Counted from the stretch's first letter, positions 32,163-44,790 are shown. The stretch: 64,000 bases of DNA from Pseudomonas sp. BSw22131 (GCF_026810445.1 NZ_CP113949.1:1054001-1118000); one strand, 5' to 3'. Numbers and translations are program-made. Notes: generated by a model from the letters alone, not told the origin.

Positions 32163-33161
32163 TCACACCACCTTCAGCACGATTTTCCCGATGTGCTCGC
32201 CTTCTTCCATCCGCTTGTGAGCGCTGGCGGCGTCGGCGAGGGGGAAAACTCGATCAATGATGGGCAGACACTGGCCTTTGCTCAGCAAAGGCCAGAGGTT
32301 GGATTTGACCGCCCGGGCGATCTCGGCTTTTTCCTCTGCGCTGCGCGAGCGCATCATCGAGCCCGTTACCACCGCCTGTTTCTCTATTAAGGCGGGCAGG
32401 TTGAAATCCTTGACGGAACTACCCCCGAGAAAGCCGATAATCACCAGGCGTCCGCGACGGGCGAGGGATGCCACGTTGTCGTCGAAATAGCTGGCGCCCA
32501 TGATATCCAGGATCACGTCGACACCCTTGCCTTGGGTTTCCCGGGCAATGACTTCAGCAAATTTCGCGTCGTGGTAGTTGATTGCCTCGGCGCCCAACGC
32601 ACGGATCTTCTCGCACTTTTGTTCACTGCCTGCCGTAGCAAAGGTCTTGATACCCAGCGCCTGACACAGCATCAACGCAGTGGTACCGATGCCGCTTGTG
32701 CCGCCGTGGATCAACACGGTTGCACCTTCCGCGGCTTGTCCCAGCTCGAAAAGATTGGCCCATACGGTGAAGAATGTTTCCGGGATGGCAGCCGCGTGGA
32801 TCATGTCGACACCGTCAGGGATCGCAAGTGTCTGGGTGGCTGGCACAACACAGTACTCGGCATAACCACCGCCGTTGGTGAGCGCACAGACCTTATCGCC
32901 GACCTTGAACCCAGAGACCGATGCACCGATGCCCACCACTTCACCCGCCACTTCCAGCCCGGGCACAGGGCTCATCCCGGGCTTCATCGGGTATTTGCCG
33001 GTTCGTTGAATGACGTCCGGGCGATTGATCCCGGCTGCGTGAACCTTGATCAGCAGTTCATGCTCTCCTGGCTCGGGCACAGTTGCCTGTGCCATCTGCA
33101 ACACGTCCGGGCCTCCCGGTTGGGTAATTTCGATATAGTTCATGCGGCTGGGCACGTTCAT
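32163..33161 (-). CDS. NAD(P)H:quinone oxidoreductase, PIG3/zeta-crystallin-like MDR
   Basis: 332 residues, medium-chain reductase: GroES-like N-terminal half (NRPDVIQRTGKYPMKPGMSPVPGLEVAGEV), Rossmann core with LIHGGTSGIGTTALMLCQALG (about 144-164), no structural or catalytic zinc cysteines. Catalyses NADPH-dependent reduction of quinones or enones. The ATG 33161 has TGAGG ahead; a second ATG six codons in (MNYIEITQPGG) is the alternative. Isolated on the minus strand. Confidence 0.85.
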   Translation of the reverse strand: MNVPSRMNYIEITQPGGPDVLQMAQATVPEPGEHELLIKVHAAGINRPDVIQRTGKYPMKPGMSPVPGLEVAGEVVGIGASVSGFKVGDKVCALTNGGGYAEYCVVPATQTLAIPDGVDMIHAAAIPETFFTVWANLFELGQAAEGATVLIHGGTSGIGTTALMLCQALGIKTFATAGSEQKCEKIRALGAEAINYHDAKFAEVIARETQGKGVDVILDIMGASYFDDNVASLARRGRLVIIGFLGGSSVKDFNLPALIEKQAVVTGSMMRSRSAEEKAEIARAVKSNLWPLLSKGQCLPIIDRVFPLADAASAHKRMEEGEHIGKIVLKVV

Positions 33162-33244
33162 GTTTACGCCTCATTGAATAAGTCAGTTAAACGTCTGACC
33201 TCGATTCGTCGCAGGCATTCAGCGAACGTATTCAACCCATGGAT

Positions 33245-34804
33245 TCACCGCCGTTCATCACCGCTGACCGCCAACCCATTCTTGCCCTCCTGCTTGACGT
33301 CATACATCGCATCATCTGCAGCTTTGAGCAGGGTGTCCAGATCCTGACCATGGGCAGGGCAGAGCGAGACACCGATACTGCACGACAGTGAGAGCAGGCC
33401 TACCGAGGTCGAGATCGGTTGTTGCACGGCTTCCAGTACATTGTTCGCTCTGAGATTGGCCGTACTTGAGTCGGCGATGTCTGCAACCAACACCACGAAC
33501 TCATCCCCTCCATAGCGGGCCACGGTATCGCTGTTGCGCATTGCCTTAACCATACGAGCCGCAACCGCATGAAGCACTTGATCGCCGACAACATGGCCAT
33601 GTTGGTCGTTGATTTTTTTGAAGTGATCCAGATCAATCACGAATACAGCGAATGGCGTTTCATGTGTTTTCAACCTGTCGAGGGCTTGTTCGAATCGATC
33701 CGCGAGCAGGTAGCGATTGGGGAGCCGTGTCAGCACATCGTGAGACGCGAGGAAGGCTGCACGTGCGTGTTCGATTTCAGCCGACTCTATGGCTGCGAAA
33801 TGTCGTACCAGCGCCACAGGCACTGTTATCAGACCGATCAGAAGACCTGCAAGGATGGACAGGTTCCCCATGGACAGCACATCCGAGAACCGCAACTGAC
33901 GTTCATAGTGCATTTTCATGGGCTGAGACAGGCTATCGATTTCGACCTCTCTGGTCAGCTTCGGCATGATCAACCGGTCTAACCAACCCGCCGGTTGCGA
34001 TTGGACAGAGACAACAGGACTGAGCGATTCAGTTGTTGTTTTGAGCGCGGCGTAAATGCTCAGCAACGGGTCACCACTGCCGTGCTCTATTGCACTGAGC
34101 AACGCATCTGTTTTGACAAGCAGCAATGCGACCATCGTGCTGCCGAAAAAATTGGGAAGTGAACCGTGGACTTTTTCGTCTGATCGGGAGACCCACTGCA
34201 AGACGATGTACGCGTTACCCCCCTCGTACATTGAAAAAACAGGTGACGCGACTGCGTTAGGGCTTGCATGGCTTTTGGCCAATGCATCGGACAGGTAAGG
34301 TACTGTCTCCAGCCTTACCCCATAAATAGCGCTGGCCTGGGGGAGCATCGGATACATGAACAGTATTGGCCAAGTCTCAGTGACTATCGCTGGACTCGAC
34401 GAAAGTTGCGGAGCGACCCCGGGAAAGGATTTCAACTCAAAATCTGCGTGCCAGGTGCGCCGAAGCAAAGCCTCGAATCGACGCTCTTCAGCGGCGGGAA
34501 CGGCCCTGGCCACCTCCATCATATAAATATGGGGATACCCACGCAGCGCCACTTCAGCGTAACGGGCCGCGGCTTCGGTATCGCCCTGGTCAACGGCCTG
34601 GAGAAACGCGGCAAACCCTGCAATCACCGCCTCGTTGGTGTCCAGTTGATTGCGAACGGCCGCCGTGACGTTTCGTACGTTTTCGGAAAAACGTCCTTCC
34701 AGGCCGCGAAACTCCGAGTGAAACAATGAATACGCAGACAACACGATCAAGCCGAGCGCGAGCGCCATAAAACCGGCCAATGTTCGACGCTTCTTTGCGA
34801 GCAT
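33245..34804 (-). CDS. CHASE-domain diguanylate cyclase (GGDEF)
   Basis: 519 residues. A first membrane helix (about 8-24), a periplasmic CHASE sensor (about 40-270, with YPHIYMMEVARAVPAAEERRFEALLR), a second helix (about 308-330), then a GGDEF domain. The active loop is intact (ARYGGDEFVVLV) and an inhibitory I-site R-x-x-D (MRNSD) lies five residues before it, so it should synthesise cyclic di-GMP with product inhibition. No EAL domain. ATG 34804 has TTGGAGC ahead; an upstream ATG at 34861 is less likely. Ligand unknown (CHASE often binds cytokinin-like or small organic molecules). Confidence 0.88.
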   Translation of the reverse strand: MLAKKRRTLAGFMALALGLIVLSAYSLFHSEFRGLEGRFSENVRNVTAAVRNQLDTNEAVIAGFAAFLQAVDQGDTEAAARYAEVALRGYPHIYMMEVARAVPAAEERRFEALLRRTWHADFELKSFPGVAPQLSSSPAIVTETWPILFMYPMLPQASAIYGVRLETVPYLSDALAKSHASPNAVASPVFSMYEGGNAYIVLQWVSRSDEKVHGSLPNFFGSTMVALLLVKTDALLSAIEHGSGDPLLSIYAALKTTTESLSPVVSVQSQPAGWLDRLIMPKLTREVEIDSLSQPMKMHYERQLRFSDVLSMGNLSILAGLLIGLITVPVALVRHFAAIESAEIEHARAAFLASHDVLTRLPNRYLLADRFEQALDRLKTHETPFAVFVIDLDHFKKINDQHGHVVGDQVLHAVAARMVKAMRNSDTVARYGGDEFVVLVADIADSSTANLRANNVLEAVQQPISTSVGLLSLSCSIGVSLCPAHGQDLDTLLKAADDAMYDVKQEGKNGLAVSGDERR

Positions 34805-34861
34805 TACTGTACTGCTCCAAGAGCAAGGCTCATGAAAAAACGAACGGCAAACGGGTAACAA

Positions 34862-35154
34862 ACAGTGCAGCAGTTACCGTAATCATTTCATCGTTCCTTG
34901 ATTAAAAATCGCAAGAAGCATAAGCCGATCTGCTACTCCCATGCCATTACTGCGCACCGCTCATAGGGGGGAGGGTAGTCGTCGGCTCCAATCATGCTGG
35001 AGTTGCCATTCAGTGGCTATCGGTTAGTGGTGCCGGTTCTCCGCGTGTAGATACCTCGCTGCAATCATCACCTTAGTGCTTGGCAAATTCGTGTACTCAC
35101 GAGTCTGCTCACTTTTTGGGTGGGGGAATAGAAACGAAATGCGACATTCCGAAA
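34862..35154. other. Intergenic region between diguanylate cyclase and ychF
   Basis: About 290 bases without a gene on either strand. Contains a run of short A/T-rich motifs (34890-34920) that may be the promoter of the cyclase gene, and a C/G-mixed stretch before the ychF terminator. No operator or repeat was recognised. Confidence 0.4.
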
Positions 35155-35186
35155 CAAAAAAACCGCGCACATGCGCGGTTTTTCTT
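35155..35186. terminator. Bidirectional terminator after ychF
   Basis: AACCGCGC (35161-35168) pairs with GCGCGGTT (35173-35180), loop ACAT. A-tract before and TTTTTC after give U-tracts on both strands. It ends the ychF-pth minus-strand transcript. Confidence 0.85.
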
Positions 35187-35241
35187 GGGCTGGATCAGTT
35201 TCTCAGTGTTTCAAAAAACACCCTAAAACTTAATACGTCGA

Positions 35242-36342
<1,101 letters not shown>

Positions 36343-36363
36343 GGTGTTTTCCCTCGAGTGATG

Positions 36364-36948
36364 TCAGGCCTTCTGGCTGTGCAGGTTTTTCATCGCACGG
36401 TTCCATTCACCGGCGAAGATGTCCGGCAGCACGCCGAGGGCAAAGTCGATACTGGCGTCCAGTTTTTCCTGTTCGGCGCGCGGCGCTCGACCCAGAACAA
36501 AACCGGAGACCTTGCTGGCATCGCCTGGGTGGCCAATGCCAAGCCGCAGACGGTGAAATGTATTCTGATTACCCAGCTGCGCAATGATGTCGCGCAGCCC
36601 ATTGTGTCCCCCATGACCGCCGCCAACTTTCAGCTTGGCAACGCCGGGCGGTATGTCGAGTTCATCGTGAGCCACCAGAATTGCTTCAGCCGGTATGCGA
36701 TAAAAGCCGGCGAGCGCCGCCACGGCCTGGCCGCTACGGTTCATGTACGTGGTGGGGATCAACAGACGAACATCCTGACCCTGATGCATGAAGCGACCGG
36801 TCAGGCCAAAAAATTTGCGCTCGGGCACGAGATTCACTCGATGCGCCGCAGCGATACGCTCAACAAAAAAAGCCCCCGCGTTATGCCGGGTCTGTTCGTA
36901 TTCAGCGCCTGGATTTCCCAGGCCAACGATCAGTTGTATGGCAGTCAC
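36364..36948 (-). CDS. pth: Peptidyl-tRNA hydrolase
   Basis: 194 residues. Active-site His20 in YEQTRHNAG, Asn10 in GNPGAEYE and the NG-rich [12 protein letters not shown] core are the Pth family signature. Releases tRNA from peptidyl-tRNA drop-off products. The GTG start at 36948 has AAGGAAG at ten bases. Follows rplY and precedes ychF, the normal order; about 165 bases separate it from rplY. Confidence 0.95.
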   Translation of the reverse strand: MTAIQLIVGLGNPGAEYEQTRHNAGAFFVERIAAAHRVNLVPERKFFGLTGRFMHQGQDVRLLIPTTYMNRSGQAVAALAGFYRIPAEAILVAHDELDIPPGVAKLKVGGGHGGHNGLRDIIAQLGNQNTFHRLRLGIGHPGDASKVSGFVLGRAPRAEQEKLDASIDFALGVLPDIFAGEWNRAMKNLHSQKA

Positions 36949-37115
36949 GACAGGGGCTCTTCCTTGGAGTTGTGGATAACGCCGATGATGGCGGCGGCGA
37001 AAGTGGGCGAAAACTGCTCATTTACCATGATGTAAACTCCGCGATCTCGCCCGCTTTGCCTGACACTATCGCTCTCGGTGTTTCCTGAGCAACTCCGACG
37101 TTACCGGGTAATGAA

Positions 37116-37724
37116 TTACTCGGCTGCGCCTTCGGCTTCTTCATCTTCAGTTGGAACTACGCGTGGTGCGTGAACGTTGGCAACAGCCAGGTCGTTACCG
37201 TGCGCCAGCGCGACGAACTCAACGCCTTTAGGCGCTTTGAGGTCGGACAGGTGAATGATCGAACCGATTTCCAGTGCCGACACATCAACTTCGATGAACT
37301 CAGGCAGGTCTTTCGGCAGGCAAGTAACTTCCAGCTCAGAAGTAACGTGCGAAACTTCGCCGCCTTTCTTGATTGGAGTATCTTCGCCAACGAAGTGGAC
37401 CGGTACGATTGCAGTCAGCTTCTGACCTGCGATCACGCGTACGAAGTCAGCGTGCATCACGTGCCCTTTGGCCGGGTGACGCTGCAGCGCTTTGATGATG
37501 ACGTTTTGCTTTTTGCCGCCAATGTTCAGCGCGATGATGTGGCTGTAAGCCGCTTCGTTTTCGAGCAGTTTGGCAACTTCTTTGGCCAGCATGCTGATGG
37601 ACTCAGGGGCTTTTTCGCCACCGTAGACTACAGCTGGAACCAGGGCGGCGAGACGACGCAGGCGGCGGCTCGCACCTTTCCCCAGGTCGGAACGCACTTC
37701 GGCATTAAGGGTGAAATCGTTCAT
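37116..37724 (-). CDS. rplY: 50S ribosomal protein L25/general stress protein Ctc
   Basis: 202 residues. L25 domain ([22 protein letters not shown]) and C-terminal TL5/CTC extension, ending in a Glu/Ala-rich tail typical of the two-domain form. Binds 5S rRNA. ATG 37724 has TTGGAGA ahead; an upstream in-frame extension to 37790 reads arginine-rich nonsense and was rejected. Part of the prs-rplY-pth-ychF unit. Confidence 0.94.
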   Translation of the reverse strand: MNDFTLNAEVRSDLGKGASRRLRRLAALVPAVVYGGEKAPESISMLAKEVAKLLENEAAYSHIIALNIGGKKQNVIIKALQRHPAKGHVMHADFVRVIAGQKLTAIVPVHFVGEDTPIKKGGEVSHVTSELEVTCLPKDLPEFIEVDVSALEIGSIIHLSDLKAPKGVEFVALAHGNDLAVANVHAPRVVPTEDEEAEGAAE

Positions 37725-37794
37725 GTTGTTTCTCCAAAATAACCACACTCGCCTCTGCGTTTGCGACCGACGCTCGGGTGATATGGGCAAAAAA

Positions 37795-37825
37795 GCCCCG
37801 CCCTGGCGAATTGTCAGGGCGGGGC
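37795..37825 (-). terminator. Terminator between prs and rplY
   Basis: GCCCCGCCCTG (37795-37805) pairs with CAGGGCGGGGC (37815-37825) over a nine-base loop; read on the minus strand the exit is GCTTTTTTGCCC. An 11-base GC stem is unusually strong for an intercistronic element and may set the prs:rplY ratio. Confidence 0.8.
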
Positions 37826-37862
37826 GCTTTTCGTCAACGATATGTCTGAAAAGGGATAACCC

Positions 37863-38804
37863 TTAACGGAACATCGCGCTGATCGATTCTTCGTTGCTGA
37901 TGCGACGCATCGCCTCGGCAACAACCGGCGCGATATCCAGTTGACGGATACGGCTACAGGCCTGTGCTGCAGCGGACAACGGGATAGTGTTTGTCACCAC
38001 CAGCTCGTCCAGCACGGAATTTTCGATATTCTCGATGGCGCGGCCAGAGAGGACAGGGTGTGTGCAATAGGCGAAAACCTTTGCAGCGCCGTGTTCTTTC
38101 AGGGCTTTCGCCGCATGGCAGAGCGTGCCAGCGGTGTCGACCATATCGTCAACGAGAATACAGGTACGTCCTTCGACGTCGCCGATGATATGCATCACTT
38201 CGGAGTGATTGGCTTTCTCGCGGCGCTTGTCGATGATCCCGAGATCGACACCCAGAGATTTGGCAACAGCACGTGCACGCACGACGCCGCCAATATCAGG
38301 GGAAACAATCATCAGGTTTTCGAATCGTTGATCCTCGATGTCATCCACCAGGACCGGGGAGCCGTAGATGTTATCTACCGGTATATCGAAGAAACCCTGT
38401 ATTTGGTCTGCGTGCAAATCGACGGTGAGTACACGGTCGATACCAACGACGGTGAGCATGTCAGCGACAACTTTTGCGCTGATTGCCACACGTGCTGAGC
38501 GCGGACGGCGATCCTGACGGGCGTAACCAAAGTAAGGGATAACAGCGGTAATACGAGTTGCTGAGGAGCGGCGGAAGGCATCGGCCATCACAACCAGTTC
38601 CATCAGGTTATCGTTGGTCGGAGCACACGTAGGCTGAATGATGAACACGTCTTTACCGCGGACGTTTTCATTAATCTCAGCGGTGATCTCGCCGTCGGAG
38701 AACTTACCAACAGAAATGTCACCGAGTGGGATATGCAGCTGACGTACGACACGCCGAGCCAGATCGGGGTTAGCGTTCCCCGTAAAGACCATCATCTTGG
38801 ACAC
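37863..38804 (-). CDS. prs: Ribose-phosphate pyrophosphokinase (PRPP synthase)
   Basis: 313 residues, the usual length. N-terminal [12 protein letters not shown], metal/ATP regions [13 protein letters not shown], the ribose-5-phosphate loop with [12 protein letters not shown] and the PRPP motif [14 protein letters not shown]. Makes PRPP for nucleotide, His and Trp synthesis. The GTG at 38804 is the start that gives the conserved [14 protein letters not shown] opening. It follows tRNA-Gln by 47 bases. Confidence 0.95.
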   Translation of the reverse strand: MSKMMVFTGNANPDLARRVVRQLHIPLGDISVGKFSDGEITAEINENVRGKDVFIIQPTCAPTNDNLMELVVMADAFRRSSATRITAVIPYFGYARQDRRPRSARVAISAKVVADMLTVVGIDRVLTVDLHADQIQGFFDIPVDNIYGSPVLVDDIEDQRFENLMIVSPDIGGVVRARAVAKSLGVDLGIIDKRREKANHSEVMHIIGDVEGRTCILVDDMVDTAGTLCHAAKALKEHGAAKVFAYCTHPVLSGRAIENIENSVLDELVVTNTIPLSAAAQACSRIRQLDIAPVVAEAMRRISNEESISAMFR

Positions 38805-38851
38805 GCGCAGTACCTGCCGGCTGAGGGTATACCTGGATGAGTATAGGAAAA

Positions 38852-38926
38852 TGGCAGGGGCGGCTGGATTCGAACCAACGCATGGCAGGATCAAAACCTG
38901 CTGCCTTACCGCTTGGCGACGCCCCT
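38852..38926 (-). tRNA. tRNA-Gln (TTG anticodon)
   Basis: 75 bases on the minus strand. Acceptor AGGGGCG pairs with CGCCCCT, D arm, anticodon loop TTTTGAT (anticodon TTG), T arm and encoded CCA (38852-38854). It lies between ispE and prs, a fixed position in Pseudomonas; it is likely processed from the ispE-tRNA-prs transcript. Confidence 0.95.
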
Positions 38927-38960
38927 GTAGCGATGTTGCCGAGTGCCCAGCACTCGTTTC

Positions 38961-39812
38961 TTAGAACAAACTTTGTAACTTTCGGTGCAACATCGAGATG
39001 TTACTTCCTTTCGCTACAAACCCTGTAAGGGTCTCTGTAAGAAGGGCCGAGACTCTATCAGCTTCAGCTTTGTTTGGGAAGGCCCCAAACACACAACTTC
39101 CAGTTCCGGTTAATTTCGCTTCGGTGAATTTACCTAGCAAATTCAAAGCGTTACGAACTTCTGGGTAACGCCTCTCTACAACCGGTTGGCAGTCATTACG
39201 ACTGTTTCCCTCGAGAACGGGGCGCACTTTAATGGGAGGAGTGTCACGTGTCAACAGGGGATCTGAAAAAATTTCTGCTGTACTTACAGATACTTGCGGC
39301 ACAAGCACCAGATACCAAGGTTCTTCGGGGTTTTCCGGGGTCAGGATTTCGCCCACACCTTCGGCAAATGCGGACCGCCCACGCACGAAAACCGGGACGT
39401 CCGCGCCTAAAGTAAGCCCCAGAGCGGCGAGTCTGTCCTCGCTCCAGGCCAGTTTCCAAAGATGGTTCAGGCCCAGCAGCGTCGTTGCGGCATCGGAGCT
39501 TCCGCCGCCAATTCCGCCGCCCATGGGTAGCACTTTTTTCAGCCAGATATCGACACCCAGCGAACTGCCCGATTGTTCTTGCAGCCATCGAGCGGCTCGA
39601 ACAATCAGGTTGCTGTCGTGAGGGACATCAGGAATTTCTGTGTGCAGACAAATCTTGCCGTCTTCCCGGACGGAGAAACTCAGTTCGTCGCCGTAGTCGA
39701 GAAACTGAAACAGCGTCTGCAATTCGTGATAGCCGTCAGCTCGACGACCGAGAATATGCAGCATCAGATTGAGTTTTGCCGGTGCGGGCAGCGTCAGGAT
39801 CGGCTGGGGCAT
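38961..39812 (-). CDS. ispE: 4-diphosphocytidyl-2-C-methyl-D-erythritol kinase
   Basis: 283 residues. GHMP kinase glycine-rich ATP loop in [21 protein letters not shown] and N-terminal [26 protein letters not shown]. Phosphorylates the MEP pathway intermediate CDP-ME. One base separates its ATG from the lolB stop, and it lies 34 bases before tRNA-Gln. Confidence 0.95.
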   Translation of the reverse strand: MPQPILTLPAPAKLNLMLHILGRRADGYHELQTLFQFLDYGDELSFSVREDGKICLHTEIPDVPHDSNLIVRAARWLQEQSGSSLGVDIWLKKVLPMGGGIGGGSSDAATTLLGLNHLWKLAWSEDRLAALGLTLGADVPVFVRGRSAFAEGVGEILTPENPEEPWYLVLVPQVSVSTAEIFSDPLLTRDTPPIKVRPVLEGNSRNDCQPVVERRYPEVRNALNLLGKFTEAKLTGTGSCVFGAFPNKAEADRVSALLTETLTGFVAKGSNISMLHRKLQSLF

Positions 39813-39813
39813 G

Positions 39814-40431
39814 TTATTGCCCCAGCTTGCGCGGTTGCCAGTCCTTGATGACCAGCGTGACGTCGAGATCTTTTCCGTGCAGCTTCAGCCGCTCAGGGAG
39901 CCAGAAGCCGTTCTGCTCAGTGTAGCTGAGGTATTCGATCTGCCAGTCATCCTGTTCCAGGCTGGCCAGCCGGCTGTTGCCATCGAGCGTCAACTTGCTT
40001 TTGCTGTCAGGTGCGGGCAATCCGCGAACCCACCACACCAGATGCGACACGGGCAGTTTCCAGCCCATTTGATCCTGCAGCAGGGTTTCCGGATCCGGTG
40101 CCTCATAGCGGCCCTGGTTGGCGACCTCCAGCGACACTGCACCAGGGCGCCCGGTCAGGCGTGCAGCACCGCGGCCGAGCGGACCGGACAGGCGGATGTC
40201 GTAATAGTCCTGACGTTGCAGCCAGAACAGCGTCCCGCTGCCGGAGTCCTTGGGTGCCCGGATGCCTACCTTGCCGTTGATCTGCCAGCCATCAAGGGTG
40301 CTCAATTGCTGTTTGTGTGCCTGCCATTGTTTGGCGTCGCCCTGGCCTTGTAGGGCTTCGTGGGAACCAATGCCGGCACAGCCAGCGAGCAGGGCGATGA
40401 GGCCGAATACGATTACGTGGCGCAATAACAT
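39814..40431 (-). CDS. lolB: Outer membrane lipoprotein receptor LolB
   Basis: 205 residues. Lipobox LLAGC with Cys18 after a short hydrophobic signal, then [47 protein letters not shown], the LolB beta-barrel start. Accepts lipoproteins from LolA and inserts them in the outer membrane. Stop-start distance to ispE is one base, and to the TPR gene four bases, so these three are one operon. Confidence 0.94.
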   Translation of the reverse strand: MLLRHVIVFGLIALLAGCAGIGSHEALQGQGDAKQWQAHKQQLSTLDGWQINGKVGIRAPKDSGSGTLFWLQRQDYYDIRLSGPLGRGAARLTGRPGAVSLEVANQGRYEAPDPETLLQDQMGWKLPVSHLVWWVRGLPAPDSKSKLTLDGNSRLASLEQDDWQIEYLSYTEQNGFWLPERLKLHGKDLDVTLVIKDWQPRKLGQ

Positions 40432-40435
40432 AAAT

Positions 40436-42160
40436 TCAAAGGGTCTCGGATCCGGTCAGGCGCTTGAGGGTGCTGCGCAGGACTGGACTGTCAGGTTGTT
40501 GTTCAAGGGCTTTGCCCCAGATTTTACGCGCTTCGCGCTGTTCGCCTTTCGCCCAGAGGACTTCGCCCAGGTGGGCGGCAACTTCATGATCGGGGAAGCG
40601 CTCAAGCGCCTGGCGCAGCAGGCGTTCTGCTTCATCCAGATTGCCCAGGCGATAATTCACCCACCCAAGGCTGTCGAGAACGGCAGGATCATCAGGGTTC
40701 AAGACGTGCGCCCGTTCGATCAACTCCTTGGCCTCCGCGTACCGCGTGGTGCGGTCCGAAAGGGTGTAGCCCAGAGCGTTCAAGGCCATCGCGTTATCGG
40801 GTTCTCGCTTGAGGATGCTGCGCAGGTCTTTTTCCATTTGCGACAGATCATTGCGCTTCTCAGCCAGCATCGAGCGTGTGTAGAGCAGATTGAGGTCGTC
40901 CGGGTATTGCTTTAGCGCCTGATTCAATACCTGCCAGCCGCGATCGGACTGGTTATTGTTGGTCAGGGTTTCAGCCTCGACCAGGTACAGCTGAATCGCG
41001 TAGTCAGGCTGGTCAGTACGCGCCTGTGCCAGACGTTTCGAAGCCTCGGCGGTGTTGCCATTGCTCATCAAAATATCGGCCTGGCGCAATTGCGCAGGCA
41101 GGTAATCGCTGCCCGGGCCGACTTGAGCGTATTCGGTCAGCGCGGTTTGCGGGTCATCACGCTCTTCGTAGATTCGCCCGAGATTGACGTGCGCAGAGTC
41201 CGCATGGCTGCCGCGCGCGACCAGGTCTTCCAGATAACCCTGAGCTTCGTCCCAGGCCTTGGCTTCCAGGCACACCAGCGCCAGCGAATACCGGAGGTCA
41301 TCGTCATCCGGGTATTGCTGCACCAGGCTGGAGAACTGCACCTTGGCGTCGGTCATGCGGTTTTGTTCGACCAGCGTGCGTGCGTAGGTCAGGCGCAGGC
41401 GCTTGTCGTCCGGATATTTCTTGATGCTTTTTTCCAGCAGCGGCAGCGCTTCCTTGCCACGATTCATGCTTTGCAGCAGGCGTGCATGGAGCAGGATTGG
41501 CGCGACTTCACCCTCGCTGGGCGGGTTGTCCTCGAGGAGTTTCAGTGCTCCGTTACCGTCACCTTCCTGTTGCAGCAGCAAGGCTTTGCCGAAGATCAGC
41601 TGACCGTTTTTCGGGTATTTCGCCAGCAGGCGATCAAAGCTGGTCAACAGCCCTTTACGGGTGTTGGAGTCGGTCTCGGCAGCGGAAAGCGCCAGGAAGT
41701 CAAAATGGGTATCGCCCTGGCCTTGCAGGACTTTTTCCATGTAACGCATCGAGTCGTCATAGCGCCCGGACCGTGCCAACTGGATGGCCGCTGCGCGCTG
41801 AGCTTCAAGGTTGGTGGGGTCGTTTTTGGCCCAGATCAGCGATGTGTCCAGAGCGGCCTGATCGGCGCCCAGGTACTCGGCGATTCTGAAAGCGCGCTCT
41901 GAAATCCCCGGATCCTGAGTGTTGATCGCCTGGGTAACATAGTTGTCCAGCGCAATGTCAAAGCGATTGCGCTGGCCGGCGAGCTCGGCGGTCAAGAGGC
42001 TGACCACTGTTTCCTGAGTGAACGAGCCATAGACCTGAGGCTTTGCCTCGGGCTCGGGGGGCGCCTCTTTCACCGCAGGTGTCTGCGGTGAAACCGTGGC
42101 CTTGTTTTGGCAGCCACTCAGAGCGATTAGTGCGAGAAACAGTGCGGAGGATTTATTCAT
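40436..42160 (-). CDS. TPR-repeat lipoprotein
   Basis: 574 residues. Signal with lipobox LSGC (Cys17), then about twelve tetratricopeptide repeats from residue 70 to the end (e.g. [74 protein letters not shown]). A periplasm-facing scaffold anchored in a membrane, of unknown partner. The start 42160 is preferred to 42226 because it begins the signal peptide. Divergent from hemA over about 270 bases. Confidence 0.9.
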   Translation of the reverse strand: MNKSSALFLALIALSGCQNKATVSPQTPAVKEAPPEPEAKPQVYGSFTQETVVSLLTAELAGQRNRFDIALDNYVTQAINTQDPGISERAFRIAEYLGADQAALDTSLIWAKNDPTNLEAQRAAAIQLARSGRYDDSMRYMEKVLQGQGDTHFDFLALSAAETDSNTRKGLLTSFDRLLAKYPKNGQLIFGKALLLQQEGDGNGALKLLEDNPPSEGEVAPILLHARLLQSMNRGKEALPLLEKSIKKYPDDKRLRLTYARTLVEQNRMTDAKVQFSSLVQQYPDDDDLRYSLALVCLEAKAWDEAQGYLEDLVARGSHADSAHVNLGRIYEERDDPQTALTEYAQVGPGSDYLPAQLRQADILMSNGNTAEASKRLAQARTDQPDYAIQLYLVEAETLTNNNQSDRGWQVLNQALKQYPDDLNLLYTRSMLAEKRNDLSQMEKDLRSILKREPDNAMALNALGYTLSDRTTRYAEAKELIERAHVLNPDDPAVLDSLGWVNYRLGNLDEAERLLRQALERFPDHEVAAHLGEVLWAKGEQREARKIWGKALEQQPDSPVLRSTLKRLTGSETL

Positions 42161-42433
42161 ATAGAAGAGAGGGCGACTTACCTGCGGTTTGAAAGCATCA
42201 TGACACAAGGCCGGGAGCAAACCCACAGCCTACGCGAAAAGTAAGAACCCACCTTTCGGGCCTGTGCTTAAAGTGTCTTTGGTTGGACAATTTGTCGCAG
42301 TCAGGCCGCTCCTGATGCGGATATCTATAGGGACAATAGCCTGCGCCGGTCGTTCTGAATGTATTGCGGTGGTTGTCCTCACTCTATTGAAGTAGGACAA
42401 TTGCCGGCTTCTCGTCACCATCAGCGACATTGA

Positions 42434-43711
42434 ATGGCCTTTCTTGCTCTGGGTATCAATCACAAGACTGCTTCAGTCGATGTCCGCGAGCGCGTGGCAT
42501 TTACCCCTGAGCAACTGGTTGACGCCCTGCAGCAGCTTTGCCGCCTGACTCAAAGCCGCGAAGCTGCAATCCTGTCGACCTGCAATCGCAGCGAGCTCTA
42601 TATAGAGCAGGATCACATTACCGCTGAAGTTATCTTGCGCTGGCTCGCCGATTACCATCACCTGAACGTCGACGAACTGCGTGCCAGTGCTTATGTGCAC
42701 GAAGAAGACGCTGCCGTTCGCCACATGATGCGTGTCGCCTCCGGGCTCGATTCCCTGGTGCTGGGCGAGCCGCAGATTCTGGGTCAGATGAAGTCCGCGT
42801 ACGCCGTGGCGCGTGAGGCGGGGACCATCGGACCGTTGCTCGGTCGACTGTTCCAGGCAACCTTCAGCGCCGCCAAACAGGTGCGGACCGATACGGCCAT
42901 CGGTGAAAACCCGGTGTCCGTGGCTTTTGCAGCGGTCAGTCTGGCGAAACAGATATTCAGTGACCTTCAGCGCAGTCAGGCGCTGTTGATCGGGGCGGGC
43001 GAGACCATCACGCTGGTCGCCCGGCACCTGCATGATCTTGGCGTTAAGCGTATCGTCGTCGCCAACCGTACGCTTGAGCGCGCCAGCATCCTGGCTGAAC
43101 AGTTCGGCGCCCACGCGGTGTTGCTCGCGGACATTCCAGCCGAGCTGGTCAACAGCGATATCGTCATCAGTTCCACCGCCAGCCAGCTACCGATCCTGGG
43201 CAAGGGCGCGGTGGAAAGCGCGCTGAAGCTGCGTAAGCACAAACCGATTTTCATGGTCGACATCGCGGTCCCGAGGGATATCGAGCCTGAAGTCGGCGAG
43301 CTCGATGACGTCTACCTTTATACCGTCGATGACCTGCATGAAGTTGTTGCCGAAAACCTCAAGAGCCGCCAGGGTGCCGCGCAGGCTGCCGAAGCGCTGG
43401 TCACAATCGGTGTCGACGACTTTATGTCGCGGTTGCGAGAACTGGCAGCGGTCGACGTGCTCAAGGCGTATCGTCAGCAGTCCGAAAGGCTGCGTGACGA
43501 AGAGCTGTCAAAGGCGCAACGGCTGCTGGCGAACGGTGCCAGCGCTGAGGATGTGCTGGCGGCACTGGCCCGCAACCTGACCAACAAATTGATGCATGCG
43601 CCTAGCGTGCAACTGAAAAAGCTATCTGCCGAAGGCCGCGTCGATGCGCTGGCCATGGCTCAGGAACTCTTTGCCCTCACCGAGGGCTCCACGGATAAAC
43701 CCCCGCAATGA
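42434..43711 (+). CDS. hemA: Glutamyl-tRNA reductase
   Basis: 425 residues. Catalytic Cys50 in [10 protein letters not shown], Rossmann core [18 protein letters not shown] (about 183-200), and C-terminal dimerisation helices. Converts glutamyl-tRNA to glutamate-1-semialdehyde, the first committed step of haem synthesis. Head of the hemA-prfA-prmC-moeB-murI operon; its stop overlaps prfA (ATGA). Confidence 0.96.
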   Translation: MAFLALGINHKTASVDVRERVAFTPEQLVDALQQLCRLTQSREAAILSTCNRSELYIEQDHITAEVILRWLADYHHLNVDELRASAYVHEEDAAVRHMMRVASGLDSLVLGEPQILGQMKSAYAVAREAGTIGPLLGRLFQATFSAAKQVRTDTAIGENPVSVAFAAVSLAKQIFSDLQRSQALLIGAGETITLVARHLHDLGVKRIVVANRTLERASILAEQFGAHAVLLADIPAELVNSDIVISSTASQLPILGKGAVESALKLRKHKPIFMVDIAVPRDIEPEVGELDDVYLYTVDDLHEVVAENLKSRQGAAQAAEALVTIGVDDFMSRLRELAAVDVLKAYRQQSERLRDEELSKAQRLLANGASAEDVLAALARNLTNKLMHAPSVQLKKLSAEGRVDALAMAQELFALTEGSTDKPPQ

Positions 43712-44790
43712 AAGCTTCACTGCTCAATAAGCTGGACATCCTCAGTGACCGTTTCGAGGAATTGACCGCACTGCTTGGCGATGCCGAAGTCATTTCCGAT
43801 CAGACCCGCTTTCGCGGCTATTCCCGTGAATACGCCGAAGCCGAGCCTGTGATCGCAGCGTACAAACAGCTGCTCAAAGTGCAGGCCGATCTTGACGGCG
43901 CTCAGGCGCTGCTCAAGGACAGCGACCCCGACATGCGCGAAATGGCGGTCGAAGAAGTGCGCGAAGCCAAGGAACAATTGGTGGTGCTGGAAAGCAATCT
44001 GCAGAAGATGCTGCTGCCCAAGGATCCCAACGACGGTCGCAACGTGTTTCTGGAAATTCGTGCCGGCACCGGTGGCGATGAAGCGGCCATCTTTTCGGGC
44101 GATCTTTTCCGCATGTATTCGCGGTACGCCGAACGCCGTGGATGGCGGGTCGAGATCCTGTCCGAGAACGTTGGCGAGCACGGCGGCTTCAAAGAAGTCA
44201 TCGCCCGTGTCGAAGGCGATCACGTCTATGGCAAATTGAAGTTCGAGTCCGGCGCGCACCGTGTTCAGCGCGTCCCGGAAACCGAATCCCAAGGCCGCAT
44301 TCACACCTCGGCCTGCACCGTGGCAGTATTGCCGGAGCCTGATGAACACCAGGTTATCGAGATCAACGCGTCCGATCTGCGTGTCGACACGTACAAGTCA
44401 TCAGGCGCAGGCGGTCAGCACGTCAACAAGACGGATTCAGCGGTGCGGATCACGCACCTGCCTTCCGGTATTGTGGTCGAGTGTCAGGAAGAGCGTTCGC
44501 AGCACAAGAATCGCGCGCGTGCCATGTCCTGGTTGTCAGCCAAGCTCAATGACCAACAAACCAGCGCGGCGGCCAATGCCATCGCCAGTGAGCGCAAGTT
44601 GCTGGTGGGGTCGGGCGATCGCTCCGAACGCATTCGCACGTACAATTTTCCACAGGGGCGAGTGACGGATCATCGCGTGAATTTGACGCTATATTCGCTG
44701 GATGAAGTTTTGGCCGGCGGAGTCGATGCAGTGATAGAGCCGTTACTTGCCGAGTATCAGGCAGATCAACTTGCGGCACTGGGTGAGTAA
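43708..44790 (+). CDS. prfA: Peptide chain release factor 1
   Basis: 360 residues. GGQ motif in [17 protein letters not shown] and the stop-codon recognition loop in [17 protein letters not shown]. Terminates translation at UAA and UAG. PrmC, encoded next, methylates the Gln of GGQ. Stop is directly followed by the prmC ATG. Confidence 0.96.
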   Translation: MKASLLNKLDILSDRFEELTALLGDAEVISDQTRFRGYSREYAEAEPVIAAYKQLLKVQADLDGAQALLKDSDPDMREMAVEEVREAKEQLVVLESNLQKMLLPKDPNDGRNVFLEIRAGTGGDEAAIFSGDLFRMYSRYAERRGWRVEILSENVGEHGGFKEVIARVEGDHVYGKLKFESGAHRVQRVPETESQGRIHTSACTVAVLPEPDEHQVIEINASDLRVDTYKSSGAGGQHVNKTDSAVRITHLPSGIVVECQEERSQHKNRARAMSWLSAKLNDQQTSAAANAIASERKLLVGSGDRSERIRTYNFPQGRVTDHRVNLTLYSLDEVLAGGVDAVIEPLLAEYQADQLAALGE

